Shown one piece after another: positions 9,791 to 18,554 of a stretch of DNA of 55,686 bases; within the stretch, counting starts at the first letter, position 1; each line of letters opens with the position of its first letter. The stretch lies in the NCBI GenBank assembly GCA_945869725.1, contig CAMBPO010000010.1:1-55686 (forward strand), given 5' to 3'. The stretch is from Klebsiella pneumoniae (GTDB taxonomy: Bacteria; Pseudomonadota; Gammaproteobacteria; Pseudomonadales; Pseudohongiellaceae). The position numbers and the translations under genes are program-made. Below the pieces are notes generated by a model. That model ran no database searches, was not told the origin of the DNA, and worked only from the letters and a program-made list of their open reading frames with translations.

Positions 9791-10784
9791 ACTGATCAGG
9801 CGCTACTTCGCCGTGCCTGAACTGGCCTTTGCGCATGCTGATGTAGTGCTGGGTGCGGGGGATGACGGAGCAATTCTGTCCTTGCCGCCCGGTTTTCAGC
9901 TGGTGTTGTCTATTGATACGCTGAACGAGTCCATTCACTTTCCCGTCAACGCCGACCCCTTTCTGCTGGCACAACGCTGCCTGCTGGTAAACCTCAGTGA
10001 TCTTGCGGCGATGGGTGCCGAGCCGGTGGCATTTACCTTGGCTATCAGCCTGCCAACGGCAGATGAATTATGGTTGGCAGCGTTCAGTCGCGGCCTAGCA
10101 AAAACAGCGCAAGCATATCAATGTCCGTTGATTGGCGGAGATACCACGCGCGGCCCATTATCGATCACCATTCAGGTTCACGGCAAAGTGCCGGCCGGCA
10201 AGGCATTGCTGCGCTCGGGTGCGTCGGCAGGTGATGCTGTTTATGTCACTGGCGATCTGGGCGATGCTGCGGCCGCCTTATGGTGGTTGCTTGATGATGC
10301 CCGGTTGGACCGTTCTGCGCTGGATGCCCAGAACATCGATGCTCTGCAACAGGCGTTTTACCAGCCTGATGCGCGTATTAATGCCGGTATCGCTCTGCGT
10401 GGGCTGGCTTCAGCGGCGCTGGATATGTCTGACGGGCTGGCGTCTGATCTGCAGCACATACTGGAGGCCAGCGCCGGTCCGGCACTGGGTGCAGTGATTG
10501 AGGCCGATGCCCTGCCATTGTCAGGCACATTCCGACGTTGTATCCCGGTGGCTGAACAGGTGGCGCTGGCACTGTCAGGTGGAGATGACTACGAGTTATG
10601 TGTCACGGTGCCAGTGGCAAAAGAAATCGCTGCGATCGCCGCGCTGAAAGGTCTGGGCGTGCGCTTTACACGTATAGGATATATCGATGACGGTGCAGGA
10701 ATTCGTATAAAAACAATGTCAGGTCATCAACACCCATTGTCACTGAAAGGTTACAATCACTTTTCCAAATCAAGGCAGGTTTGA
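9771..10784 (+). CDS. thiL: Thiamine-monophosphate kinase
   Basis: ThiL phosphorylates thiamine monophosphate to the active cofactor thiamine diphosphate. Family motifs are GEFELIRRYFA at the N-terminus, the metal-binding DDGAIL, NLSDLAAMGAEP and GGDTTRG. The start is GTG 9771, with GGAG at 9763-9766, so the gene begins inside the last codons of nusB. It is 337 residues. The nusB-thiL-pgpA order is widely conserved. Confidence 0.97.
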   Translation: MALGEFELIRRYFAVPELAFAHADVVLGAGDDGAILSLPPGFQLVLSIDTLNESIHFPVNADPFLLAQRCLLVNLSDLAAMGAEPVAFTLAISLPTADELWLAAFSRGLAKTAQAYQCPLIGGDTTRGPLSITIQVHGKVPAGKALLRSGASAGDAVYVTGDLGDAAAALWWLLDDARLDRSALDAQNIDALQQAFYQPDARINAGIALRGLASAALDMSDGLASDLQHILEASAGPALGAVIEADALPLSGTFRRCIPVAEQVALALSGGDDYELCVTVPVAKEIAAIAALKGLGVRFTRIGYIDDGAGIRIKTMSGHQHPLSLKGYNHFSKSRQV

Positions 10785-11266
10785 GCATAATGGCGGGCAC
10801 GCCGACATCAGTATGGCGCAACCCGGTACACTTTCTGGCCTTTGGACTGGGCAGTGGCGCAGCACCGCGCGCGCCGGGAACTTTTGGCACCTTGGCGGCC
10901 TTGTTGTTGTATCTGGTGTTGCCGGCGATGAGCCCGTTTGCCTATGCAGTGTTTTTGTTGTCAGGTTTTTCGCTGGGCGTATGGATTTGCGGTAAAACAG
11001 CGCGTGATATTGGTGTGCATGATCACGGCGGGATAGTCTGGGATGAATTTATCGGATTCTGGCTGACCATGTTTCTGGCGCCGCCCGGTCTGTTCTGGCT
11101 GTTGTCCGGTTTTATATTGTTCAGGGTATTTGACATCATCAAACCCTGGCCTATTCGCTGGTTTGACCGTCACGTGCACGGTGGTTTTGGCATTATGATT
11201 GATGATGTGTTGGCTGGTGTCATGGCGTGGATTTGTCTGCAGCTGATGGCTGTCTGGATTTTGTAA
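10781..11266 (+). CDS. pgpA: Phosphatidylglycerophosphatase A
   Basis: This inner-membrane phosphatase removes the phosphate from phosphatidylglycerol phosphate in phospholipid synthesis. The 161 residues contain several hydrophobic segments and the conserved acidic loops ending in FDIIKPWPIRWFDRH and GIMIDDVLAG. The frame starts at TTG 10781, overlapping the thiL stop by four bases. ATG 10790 is a good alternative, because AAGGCAGG at 10772-10779 could serve either. Confidence 0.96.
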   Translation: MSIMAGTPTSVWRNPVHFLAFGLGSGAAPRAPGTFGTLAALLLYLVLPAMSPFAYAVFLLSGFSLGVWICGKTARDIGVHDHGGIVWDEFIGFWLTMFLAPPGLFWLLSGFILFRVFDIIKPWPIRWFDRHVHGGFGIMIDDVLAGVMAWICLQLMAVWIL

Positions 11267-11278
11267 GAGGTTTAACAA

Positions 11279-11869
11279 TTGAGTATAAGGTTTGTTGACA
11301 GTGCCAAGCTCCCTACCGAGCTCGGCGAATTTATGATTCATGGGTTTGAAGATACTGCCACGGGTAAGGAACACATAGTGTTGGGTATGGGTGATCTGAG
11401 TTCACCCGAGCCGGTGTTGTGTCGCTTACACTCCGAGTGTCTGACCGGCGATGCCTTGTTCAGCATGCGCTGTGATTGCGGACCACAATTGCACTTTGCT
11501 ATGAAAAGGATCAGTGAACAAGGTCGCGGTATGATTCTGTATTTGCGTCAGGAGGGTCGAGGCATAGGGTTACTGAACAAAGTCCGCGCCTATTCTCTGC
11601 AGGACCAGGGCGCTGATACCGTTGAGGCCAATGAGCAGCTAGGTTTTGCTGCAGATGGTCGTGACTACGATCTGTGCAAACCGATATTCGAACATTTTGG
11701 TGTCAGCCAGGTTCGTCTGATGACCAACAACCCGCTGAAAGTGGATGCACTCAGTGAACTGGGTGTTGAAGTGGTTGAGCGGGTACCCATTGAGGCTGGC
11801 CACAACCTGCACAATGAAGACTATCTTGAGGTCAAGAGCCGCAAGATGGGGCATCTGTTCAGGCAATGA
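11279..11869 (+). CDS. ribA: GTP cyclohydrolase II
   Basis: RibA opens the imidazole ring of GTP, the first committed step of riboflavin synthesis. The zinc site is intact ([20 protein letters not shown]), and [10 protein letters not shown] and the TNNPLKV nucleotide loop are present. The length of 196 residues is normal. The start is TTG 11279 with AGAGG about eight bases upstream. It supplies the activity missing from the RibB fusion at 7611. Its TGA is directly followed by the stop codon of btuF on the other strand, so the two genes converge with no spacer. Confidence 0.97.
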   Translation: MSIRFVDSAKLPTELGEFMIHGFEDTATGKEHIVLGMGDLSSPEPVLCRLHSECLTGDALFSMRCDCGPQLHFAMKRISEQGRGMILYLRQEGRGIGLLNKVRAYSLQDQGADTVEANEQLGFAADGRDYDLCKPIFEHFGVSQVRLMTNNPLKVDALSELGVEVVERVPIEAGHNLHNEDYLEVKSRKMGHLFRQ

Positions 11870-12829
11870 TTATGGCCGGGCCAGGTCGATAAATTCGCAC
11901 ATCTGTTGTAACCCTTGCAGCGCCCGCAGGCTGTGGCGCTGCACCAAATCCGGTTCAATGGCATACAGATGTTGGTCGCGAACGGCTGACATCTCCGGCC
12001 AACGTAGCCAATCATTCAGCCATGCCGGACTCTCCCGGTCTGAGCCGCTGGCAATGATCACTTCGGGGTCTCGAAGCAGCACATCTTCCAGATTGACCCG
12101 TGGCCCGACCGGCAGCTCTGCAAAAATGTTAATACCCCCGCAGCGGGTGATCATGTCGTTAATAAGTTCGGTGCCGCCGACACTGATAATCGGGGAATGC
12201 CAGACCTGGTAAAAAACCCGCACAGGAGTGCTGGCATCCTCATTGTCCCCGATGGACTCGAGCTGTGAGAGTAGTTGTCTGCTTAAAACTTCTGCCTGAG
12301 CGTCGTGTCCGGTCAGTTCCCCCAGGCGCAGCAGGTGCTCGGAAATGCTTAACATGCTGTCGGGCTCTGCGGTGTATACAGCGATGCCCAGATCCTTAAG
12401 GCGCTGGATGGCATTACGCGGATTGCCTGTCAGCCATGCCACCACCAGATCAGGCTGCAGCGCAACAATTTGCTCCATATCCAGCATGTCAAAGCGTCCG
12501 ACGATGGGAATCTGCAGAGCCTGCGCCGGGTAGTCACTGTAATCCATGACGCCCAGAATTCTCTCGCCGGCACCCAGGCTGAACAGTAGCTCTGTCATCG
12601 ACGGGGCCAGACTGATGATGCGTTGTGCCGGTTGTGCCAGCGTCACCACCACGCCGGTATCATCAACCACCGACAACACTGCATCGGTAGCAGGCAGATT
12701 CTGAGCTGACAACAAGCCCGGCATCCATGGGCAGACAAACAGCAATGCCAGCAGGCTCGCCTTAATAGTCGATACCTGACTGGACGCGCACGCCAGCATT
12801 AAATGCGTGTTTGACATCATTGATCTCAC
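11870..12829 (-). CDS. btuF: Cobalamin-binding periplasmic protein (BtuF-like)
   Basis: This is the solute-binding component of a vitamin B12 ABC importer. A hydrophobic export signal lies at about residues 24-43, ending near LSAQ. The periplasmic binding domain follows, with the family phrases RIISLAPSMTELLFSLGAG, YPAQALQIPIVG and LQPDLVVAW. Several ATG codons near the N-terminus make the start uncertain; the longest frame overlaps cobO by 68 bases, and ATG 12799 gives a shorter leader. No btuC or btuD lies in the window. Confidence 0.88.
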   Translation of the reverse strand: MRSMMSNTHLMLACASSQVSTIKASLLALLFVCPWMPGLLSAQNLPATDAVLSVVDDTGVVVTLAQPAQRIISLAPSMTELLFSLGAGERILGVMDYSDYPAQALQIPIVGRFDMLDMEQIVALQPDLVVAWLTGNPRNAIQRLKDLGIAVYTAEPDSMLSISEHLLRLGELTGHDAQAEVLSRQLLSQLESIGDNEDASTPVRVFYQVWHSPIISVGGTELINDMITRCGGINIFAELPVGPRVNLEDVLLRDPEVIIASGSDRESPAWLNDWLRWPEMSAVRDQHLYAIEPDLVQRHSLRALQGLQQMCEFIDLARP

Positions 12830-13370
12830 TGACTGTGTCCGCCATGGCGATCAACTGGTTGTTAGCGTTGCGGCCGGTAACAATCACATGCTGATCGGTG
12901 GGGCGCTGTTTTAATGCATCCAGTACCTTAGTGTGATCCAGGTAACCGTAAGTCAGCATGTAGGTTAACTCATCAAGCACCACCACTTTAACCTCAGGAT
13001 TGCGCAGCAATTGCTCGGCGTGCGCCCAGGTTTTTTCAGCGGCGGCAATATCACCTTCGCGGTCCTGCGTATCCCAGGTAAAACCGGTGTTCATCACATA
13101 AAATTCCACCAGCGGGTGTGAGGAAAACAGCAGGTGCTCGCCGCAGACCCATTGCCCTTTGATAAATTGCACCACGCCGCAGCGCAAGCCGTGACCCACA
13201 CTGCGCGCCACCATACCAAATGCGGATGAACTTTTGCCTTTGCCGTTGCCGGTCAGTACCAGCAACAGGCCTTTATCAATAACCGCCGCAGCGATTCGCT
13301 CATCCACATGCTGCTTCTTGCGCTGCATGGCTTTTTTGTGTCGTTCGTTGCGTTGTTCGCGCGTTTCCAT
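12762..13370 (-). CDS. cobO: Cob(I)alamin adenosyltransferase (CobO/BtuR type)
   Basis: The enzyme transfers the adenosyl group of ATP to cob(I)alamin or corrinoid, making the coenzyme form. The P-loop is TGNGKGKSSSAFGM near residues 40-53, preceded by a basic N-terminal region rich in Lys/Arg. VVLDELTYM and the C-terminal VQSGIDY are typical of CobO. The length of 202 residues is usual. It lies 30 bases after dxs and overlaps btuF, so isoprenoid and B12 genes seem to share a transcript. I see no cobalamin riboswitch nearby. Confidence 0.95.
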   Translation of the reverse strand: METREQRNERHKKAMQRKKQHVDERIAAAVIDKGLLLVLTGNGKGKSSSAFGMVARSVGHGLRCGVVQFIKGQWVCGEHLLFSSHPLVEFYVMNTGFTWDTQDREGDIAAAEKTWAHAEQLLRNPEVKVVVLDELTYMLTYGYLDHTKVLDALKQRPTDQHVIVTGRNANNQLIAMADTVSEINDVKHAFNAGVRVQSGIDY

Positions 13371-13400
13371 AGTTGAGCTCTGCGTGCAATTAAAGGGGAT

Positions 13401-15320
13401 TCAGATACCGGCGGGGAAGCTGCCCGCTCGAGGATGAAGGTTACAGCGTGTCAGCTTCTGGCGGACAGCGTCTACAATGCCATCGCGATCCAGTCCAATG
13501 CCCGCCAGCATTTCAGGCACACGGCCATGTGCCATAAATAAATCCGGCAGGCCCAGATTCAGCACGGGGATCTGATAGTCGTTCTGCAACAGCCATTCAT
13601 TTACGGCGGAACCTGCGCCACCGGCCACAGCGTTCTCCTCAATGGTGACCAACAGGGAGTGGTGTCGGGTAAGTTCTTTGATCAGCTCAGTGTCCAGTGG
13701 TTTGATAAAACGCATATCGGCAAGCGTCGCATCCAGCGCTTCGGCGGCTGCCATTGCGGTGTGGACAAGACTGCCGAAGCCCAGTATCGCCACATTGTGA
13801 CCTTGACGTTTAATGACACCGCGCCCTATCGGCAGCGCGCTCATCTGTTTGTCAATCGCAGCGCCCGGGCCTTTGCCACGTGGGTAACGCACTGCCGCAG
13901 GGCCGGTATACTGATGGCCGGTGTATAACATCTGACGGCACTCATTCTCGTCGCTGGGTGCCATGATTAACATGTTAGGAATACAGCGCAGAAAACTCAG
14001 ATCAAAGCTGCCTGCGTGAGTGGGGCCGTCTTCACCAACCAGGCCTGCGCGGTCAATGGCGAACAGCACATCCAGATTCTGCAATGCGACGTCGTGGATC
14101 AACTGATCATAAGCGCGCTGCAGGAAGGTTGAATAGATTGCAACCACGGGTTTGGCGCCGTCACAGGCCATGCCGGCTGCAAACGTCACTGCATGCTGTT
14201 CAGCGATAGCGACATCATAAAATCGCTCGGGAAACTGTTCTGCGAAACTGTCCATGCCTGATCCCGAACTCATCGCCGGAGTGATGGCAATCAGGCGTTC
14301 GTCCTGCGCAGCCATGTCGATCAGCCAGTCACCAAACACCGCAGAGTAGGTGGGTGTAGCCGGTTTAATGTCCAGAGGCTTACGCGGTTTGACTTCAATT
14401 TTGGTCAGCGCATGCATACCAAACGGATCGTTTTCGGATGCGGTGTAACCCTTACCTTTCTGCGTCACGATATGCAGCAGCTGCGGGCCGCGCAGTTCCC
14501 GGATATTGCCGAGTACTTCAATCAGACGACCGATATCATGGCCATCAACCAGGCCAATATAGTTGAAGCCAATTTCTTCGAACAAGGTGCCAGGTGACAC
14601 CATTCCCTTCATATACTCTTCAGCGCGATGGGCAGCTTTGAGTGCAGGCGGGATTCTGGATAGCATTTTTTTGCTGCCAGAGCGTATAAAGTTGTAGGGT
14701 TTGCTGGCCCACATGCGCGCAAAGTAACTCGACAGCCCGCCGACGTTATGTGAAATCGACATGTTGTTGTCGTTCAGTATAACCAGCACATTGTCGTCCA
14801 GCTCCCCTGCGTGGTTGAGCGCCTCAAACGCCATGCCGGCGGTCATCGCGCCGTCACCGATCACGGCCACCACATAGCGGTCTTTTTGCTGTTGGCGGGC
14901 GGCAGCCATCATGCCCAGTGCCGCGCTGATGGAGGTGCTGGAATGGCCAACGCCGAAGGTGTCAAATTCACTTTCGTCACGGCTTGGGAAGGCAGCCAGG
15001 CCGCCCGGCTGGCGCATGCTCAGCATACGGTCGCGCCGTCCGGTCAGTATTTTGTGCGGGTAAGTCTGGTGACCAACATCCCACACCAACCGGTCGTCAG
15101 GGGTATTGAATACGTAGTGAAGCGCAATGGTCAGTTCGACCACACCAAGGCCCGCCCCAAAATGCCCCCCGGTCTGGCCTACGGAGTACAGCAGAAAGTT
15201 GCGCAGTTCCCGTGCCAGCGCCGGGAAAACAGTCGGATCCATGGTGCGCAGGTCGGCAGGACTGTTGACCTGATCCAGCAGCGGCGTGTCGGGCCTTGTC
15301 AGAGGAATTTCATTTAACAT
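13401..15320 (-). CDS. dxs: 1-deoxy-D-xylulose-5-phosphate synthase
   Basis: DXS condenses pyruvate and glyceraldehyde-3-phosphate in the first step of the MEP isoprenoid pathway and also feeds thiamine and pyridoxal synthesis. The thiamine diphosphate motif runs from [20 protein letters not shown] to LNDNNMSIS. The transketolase-like centre has the conserved [15 protein letters not shown]. At 639 residues it is full length. It lies 127 bases downstream of ispA, as in Pseudomonas and E. coli. Confidence 0.98.
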   Translation of the reverse strand: MLNEIPLTRPDTPLLDQVNSPADLRTMDPTVFPALARELRNFLLYSVGQTGGHFGAGLGVVELTIALHYVFNTPDDRLVWDVGHQTYPHKILTGRRDRMLSMRQPGGLAAFPSRDESEFDTFGVGHSSTSISAALGMMAAARQQQKDRYVVAVIGDGAMTAGMAFEALNHAGELDDNVLVILNDNNMSISHNVGGLSSYFARMWASKPYNFIRSGSKKMLSRIPPALKAAHRAEEYMKGMVSPGTLFEEIGFNYIGLVDGHDIGRLIEVLGNIRELRGPQLLHIVTQKGKGYTASENDPFGMHALTKIEVKPRKPLDIKPATPTYSAVFGDWLIDMAAQDERLIAITPAMSSGSGMDSFAEQFPERFYDVAIAEQHAVTFAAGMACDGAKPVVAIYSTFLQRAYDQLIHDVALQNLDVLFAIDRAGLVGEDGPTHAGSFDLSFLRCIPNMLIMAPSDENECRQMLYTGHQYTGPAAVRYPRGKGPGAAIDKQMSALPIGRGVIKRQGHNVAILGFGSLVHTAMAAAEALDATLADMRFIKPLDTELIKELTRHHSLLVTIEENAVAGGAGSAVNEWLLQNDYQIPVLNLGLPDLFMAHGRVPEMLAGIGLDRDGIVDAVRQKLTRCNLHPRAGSFPAGI

Positions 15321-15447
15321 GGCGTGTGTGCCTGATCAGTCACTGTCTGCCTGAGACAGGCGGTTACCGGTGATTTTTGCGAAGCTTCTACGTTAATCAA
15401 TCGCATGGTGTACGTCAAACGGTGGTTTCCTGATCAGTGGCCCGGCG

Positions 15448-16353
15448 TTAATGTTGACGGGCAGTTATGTAAGTGGCCAGATCGCGTAGCAGTGTAGTGT
15501 CGGCGTCCAGATTGAGCAGTGACTGATGAGCGCGGGCAATCAGGCTGTCGGCCTTGGTCCGCGCGCCGGCAAGTCCGAGCAGGCTGACATACGTGGGTTT
15601 GTTGCGCGCAATATCGGAGCCTTGTGGTTTTCCAAGAATCTTGGTGTCGCTCACCACATCCAGAATGTCATCCTGAACCTGAAATGCGAGTCCAATGCAG
15701 CGCGCGTATTCGCGCAGGGCTTCAAGCACGGCGGTATCGCGGCAGTGCGCACTTAGTGCGCCGAGTTCAACGCTGGCCTGAATCAATGCCCCCGTCTTGA
15801 GGTTGTGCATGTTTTCCAGCTGAGCAAGCGTTAGCTGTTGTCCCACCGCTTCAAGATCGATGCTTTGGCCTGCAATCATGCCATCGCTGCCAGCCGCGCG
15901 AGCCAGCAAGGCCAACATCTGCAATCTTACATCGGGTGCGATGAGGTGATTCTCCGAGAGCACCTGAAACGCCAGACTTTGCAGCGCATCACCGGCCAGT
16001 ATGGCAGTGGCTTCGTCAAAGGCTCGGTGCAGAGTGGGTTTGCCACGGCGCAGATCGTCATTGTCCATGGCAGGCAAGTCATCATGTATCAACGAGTAAC
16101 AATGGATAAATTCAACTGCGGTTGCTGCTGCATCAGCATGCTCCGGCGCAGCGCCAAGTGCGCGGGCACTGGCATAGACCAGACAAGGGCGAATCCGTTT
16201 GCCGCCCAGCAGGCTGCTGTAGCGCATCGCGTCAACCAAGCGATCCGGCATGGCTGTCAGTCCGCTCAGCCGAGCTTGCATCTGGCTCTCACAGCGTTGA
16301 CGGCAATCAGCCAGAAATAAAGTCAATTGATCTTGATCGGGTTGCAAAGTCAA
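15448..16353 (-). CDS. ispA: Farnesyl diphosphate synthase
   Basis: IspA adds isopentenyl diphosphate units to dimethylallyl and geranyl diphosphate to make farnesyl diphosphate, the precursor of ubiquinone and undecaprenyl phosphate. The first aspartate-rich motif is in [15 protein letters not shown] and the second in [19 protein letters not shown] near the C-terminus is also typical. The start ATG overlaps the xseB stop by four bases (ATGA), which suggests translational coupling. Confidence 0.97.
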   Translation of the reverse strand: MTLQPDQDQLTLFLADCRQRCESQMQARLSGLTAMPDRLVDAMRYSSLLGGKRIRPCLVYASARALGAAPEHADAAATAVEFIHCYSLIHDDLPAMDNDDLRRGKPTLHRAFDEATAILAGDALQSLAFQVLSENHLIAPDVRLQMLALLARAAGSDGMIAGQSIDLEAVGQQLTLAQLENMHNLKTGALIQASVELGALSAHCRDTAVLEALREYARCIGLAFQVQDDILDVVSDTKILGKPQGSDIARNKPTYVSLLGLAGARTKADSLIARAHQSLLNLDADTTLLRDLATYITARQH

Positions 16354-16634
16354 TCTGCGCAGACTCCGGGTGTGTCAGGTGTGTTGGCCGCTGCGCCGTT
16401 GCGGGCGTCTGAACCTGGAAAAGTGGTGGGCTCGCCATCGGCCCGCGTTAACATCTGCACCTTGAGTTCCGCCTGTTGCAAGGATTGCTGACATTCACGT
16501 GTCAATTTGATGCCGCTTTCAAAGGCGCTGAGTGCTTCTTCCAGACTGAGCTGTCCATCCTCCATACGGCTGACCAGTGCTTCAAGCTGGGCAAGTGTTT
16601 CTTCAAACGCGGGCGCCTTAGTAATTTCTGACAT
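16350..16634 (-). CDS. xseB: Exodeoxyribonuclease VII small subunit
   Basis: XseB is the small helical subunit of exonuclease VII, which degrades single-stranded DNA together with XseA. The conserved core is [20 protein letters not shown], followed by [15 protein letters not shown] and CQQSL. The 94 residues include a longer C-terminal tail than E. coli XseB (80). It is the first gene of the xseB-ispA-dxs-cobO-btuF run. Confidence 0.96.
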   Translation of the reverse strand: MSEITKAPAFEETLAQLEALVSRMEDGQLSLEEALSAFESGIKLTRECQQSLQQAELKVQMLTRADGEPTTFPGSDARNGAAANTPDTPGVCAD

Positions 16635-16765
16635 GTTTGTGTGACCTCTGATGCAAGGAAGGAATTATCGGCTGTTCGCGCCAGCAAGGCAATTCAATCA
16701 GTGCTGGCGTTGACCCGTCAATAACGCGCGCAGTAAGGTGGCTCCTGCATTCGAGGGGGGGATAA

Positions 16766-16885
16766 ATGAATGATAAAGTGACCATCATTCAGCAGGAGCA
16801 TGACAAGACCAGGCAGGATCAACGGTTGAATGATCCAGGCGTGTTTTTGCCGCCAAAGCTTGAGATCAGGCATTTCTATCGTTAG
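16766..16885 (+). CDS. Candidate small ORF (39 residues)
   Basis: An ATG at 16766 opens a 39-codon frame ending at TAG 16883-16885. A purine-rich run GAGGGGGG at 16753-16760 gives an unusually strong ribosome site at the right distance. The peptide is charged (start MNDKVTIIQQEHDKTRQ) and matches no family I know. It precedes the unknown 116-residue frame and may be co-transcribed with it. The support is the ribosome site only. Confidence 0.35.
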   Translation: MNDKVTIIQQEHDKTRQDQRLNDPGVFLPPKLEIRHFYR

Positions 16886-16912
16886 GACTGGTGAATACAG
16901 CTCGGCCTGACG

Positions 16913-17263
16913 GTGACATTTCTGTGGCTAATGTGGCGCCAGTTCGCCACCGGTGACTTTGAAATTTTTTCACGTCGATTTCTCATGCTGACTGGTCGGG
17001 GCGAAGAATTGATGCCGCTGTTTTATGCCATTCAGATTCGAGTTACCCACACGGAAAATTTTATTGTGAATTTTGATCGACTGCTAAAGCTTGCGCGGGA
17101 CTACGACATTAATGGCATCATCACCGATGCCCAATTGCACTCGGCGCACGGTTTGTTGTGTTCCCGCATGCGGGAGCTGCATCCGCGTATCAAGTTCCGC
17201 CGCTACGCAATGACGCGCACCAGCACATACCTCGATCAGTTCATGAAACACGGCACGGAGTAA
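16913..17263 (+). CDS. Hypothetical protein, about 110 residues
   Basis: I do not recognise a family. The frame opens at GTG 16913; ATG 16931 is an alternative start. The product is a basic, probably soluble protein with a mixed composition, including the segments FSRRFLMLTGRGEELMPLFY and DYDINGIITDAQLHSAHG. There is no signal peptide or membrane segment apart from a short hydrophobic start if GTG is used. It ends eight bases before the 2OG oxygenase gene, which suggests they are co-expressed. Confidence 0.6.
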   Translation: MTFLWLMWRQFATGDFEIFSRRFLMLTGRGEELMPLFYAIQIRVTHTENFIVNFDRLLKLARDYDINGIITDAQLHSAHGLLCSRMRELHPRIKFRRYAMTRTSTYLDQFMKHGTE

Positions 17264-17270
17264 TCTGACG

Positions 17271-17942
17271 GTGATCGATCAGGCCAGCGCGGCAAGCGAT
17301 GAACAAGTTTGTTTTGAACAGTGTGCACGGGTGCTGCAGCGGCACGCTTGGGTGGTGATTGAAAGTGCATTGCCGCCGGCATTATCAGCAGCCTTGTCCG
17401 CTCAGGTCAGGGAGATGACTCAGACCGACTTTGCAGCGGCAGGCATTGGTCGCCGTGCCGGTCATAAGCTCGATGAGCGGGTGCGGCGTGATCAGATCTC
17501 GTGGATAGAAGGTGCTACAGAGGCGGAGCGCGAGTGGTTAGGTTGGTGCTCCCGTTTGCAGCACTATCTCAATCAACGCCTGTTGATGGGGCTGTTCTCG
17601 TTTGAATCGCACTTTGCCCACTATGCTCCCGGTGCCTTCTACAGGAAGCATGTGGATGCATTCAATCATGATGGCAACGGTGGTGGTGCCCGTCGAGTGT
17701 TATCACTTGTTGCCTATCTGAATCCGGATTGGCAACTTGCCGATGGCGGTGAATTGCTGATCTATGAGGATTCATCGACTGATCCTGTGGTCGTTATTCA
17801 ACCGCTTCACGGCACAGTTGTATTGTTTCTGAGCGAGGAAGTGCCTCACGAGGTTGCCCCTGCATTGTGCGACCGCTACAGCATTGCCGGTTGGTTCCGG
17901 GTGAATGGGTCGAGCACCGCTCGCGTTGATCCACCGCGCTAA
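17271..17942 (+). CDS. 2OG-Fe(II) oxygenase, prolyl-4-hydroxylase/SM-20 type
   Basis: This is a 223-residue single-domain dioxygenase. The iron site is HVDAF (first His and Asp) with the distal His in EEVPHEV, and the 2OG arginine is in DRYSIAGWFR. The phrase HFAHYAPGAFYRKHVDAF is typical of the SM-20/PHD-like bacterial group, some of which act on elongation factor Tu or other proteins. The substrate here is not known. The start is GTG 17271. It is unrelated in organisation to the fused oxygenase at 328, although both carry a P4H-type domain. Confidence 0.9.
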   Translation: MIDQASAASDEQVCFEQCARVLQRHAWVVIESALPPALSAALSAQVREMTQTDFAAAGIGRRAGHKLDERVRRDQISWIEGATEAEREWLGWCSRLQHYLNQRLLMGLFSFESHFAHYAPGAFYRKHVDAFNHDGNGGGARRVLSLVAYLNPDWQLADGGELLIYEDSSTDPVVVIQPLHGTVVLFLSEEVPHEVAPALCDRYSIAGWFRVNGSSTARVDPPR

Positions 17943-18027
17943 ATCCGCACCAAACCAGTCTTGTGCGACGGTCTGACGGTGCTGCGCGCTGATCTATAGC
18001 TTCTCACCTACACGACTAATGGAAACT

Positions 18028-18055
18028 TTGTTACCTTTTTATACACGTTTATACA
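18028..18055 (+). promoter_or_regulatory. Candidate promoter for the 117-residue secreted protein gene
   Basis: TTGTTA at 18028-18033 and TATACA at 18050-18055 are 16 bases apart and lie just upstream of the gene at 18082. A second TATACA at 18040-18045 forms a direct repeat with the first (TTTATACAC and TTTATACAG), so the start site may be mixed. Prediction by pattern only. Confidence 0.45.
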
Positions 18056-18081
18056 GAGTCACTCAGTGACAGGGGATTAAA

Positions 18082-18435
18082 ATGTTAAAGAAGAGTTTGT
18101 CGATCGCGTGTTCTGCCTTGTTGTTTGCTCAAGTGTCCTTTGCAGATGTCAGCGGTGACTGGAATTTCGCCGTTGAGATTCCCGGAGCAGGCTCAGGCAA
18201 TGCAGGTGTAATGATGCAGCAGGCTGCTGATGGCAGTATTACTGGCAAATACAGCGGCCAGTTAGGCAACTCTGAATTTACCGGCAAGGCTGAGGGCAAT
18301 GCGTTTGAGTTCGCGTTGACCACGGATATGGGCTCAATTGTTTATGTTGGGCAGTTGCAATCTGACGGCACCCTGAAAGGAACGCTGAGCCTGGGTGATC
18401 TGGGTCAGGGCAATTTCACCGCGACTAAAAAGTAA
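18082..18435 (+). CDS. Small secreted protein, unknown function
   Basis: The 117 residues begin with a clear signal peptide: MLKKSLSIACSALLFAQVSFA, with a likely cut after the last Ala. The mature part of about 96 residues is rich in Gly, Thr and alternating polar and hydrophobic residues (GKYSGQLGNSEFTGKAEGN), which suggests a small beta-sandwich or barrel. A ribosome site AGGGGA precedes ATG 18082. It heads the island of exported proteins and is followed by a strong inverted repeat. I do not know its role. Confidence 0.88.
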   Translation: MLKKSLSIACSALLFAQVSFADVSGDWNFAVEIPGAGSGNAGVMMQQAADGSITGKYSGQLGNSEFTGKAEGNAFEFALTTDMGSIVYVGQLQSDGTLKGTLSLGDLGQGNFTATKK

Positions 18436-18443
18436 ATCTGCAA

Positions 18444-18482
18444 TGGCCGCTCGCGTTCGACTGACTTCCCGGCGAGCGGCCA
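18444..18482 (+). terminator. Inverted repeat after the secreted protein gene
   Basis: A perfect 11-base inverted repeat (TGGCCGCTCGC and GCGAGCGGCCA) around a 17-base loop starts eight bases after the stop codon. It would form a very stable hairpin. No T-run follows, so it may stabilise the mRNA end or act as a weak terminator before the next promoter. Confidence 0.6.
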
Positions 18483-18494
18483 ACCTTAATAGGC

Positions 18495-18523
18495 TTGACA
18501 CTTAAAAAATGAAGTGTTTATAT
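18495..18523 (+). promoter_or_regulatory. Strong sigma70 promoter with an inner palindrome
   Basis: TTGACA at 18495-18500, a 17-base spacer and TTATAT at 18518-18523 form a near-consensus promoter for the lipoprotein gene. The bases from 18498 to 18517 form the inverted repeat ACACTT-N8-AAGTGT, which overlaps the -35 and fills the spacer. That is a typical place for a repressor operator. The regulator is unknown. Confidence 0.7.
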
Positions 18524-18554
18524 CGCCAGACAACAAGGGGAGGTGCATAACAAC

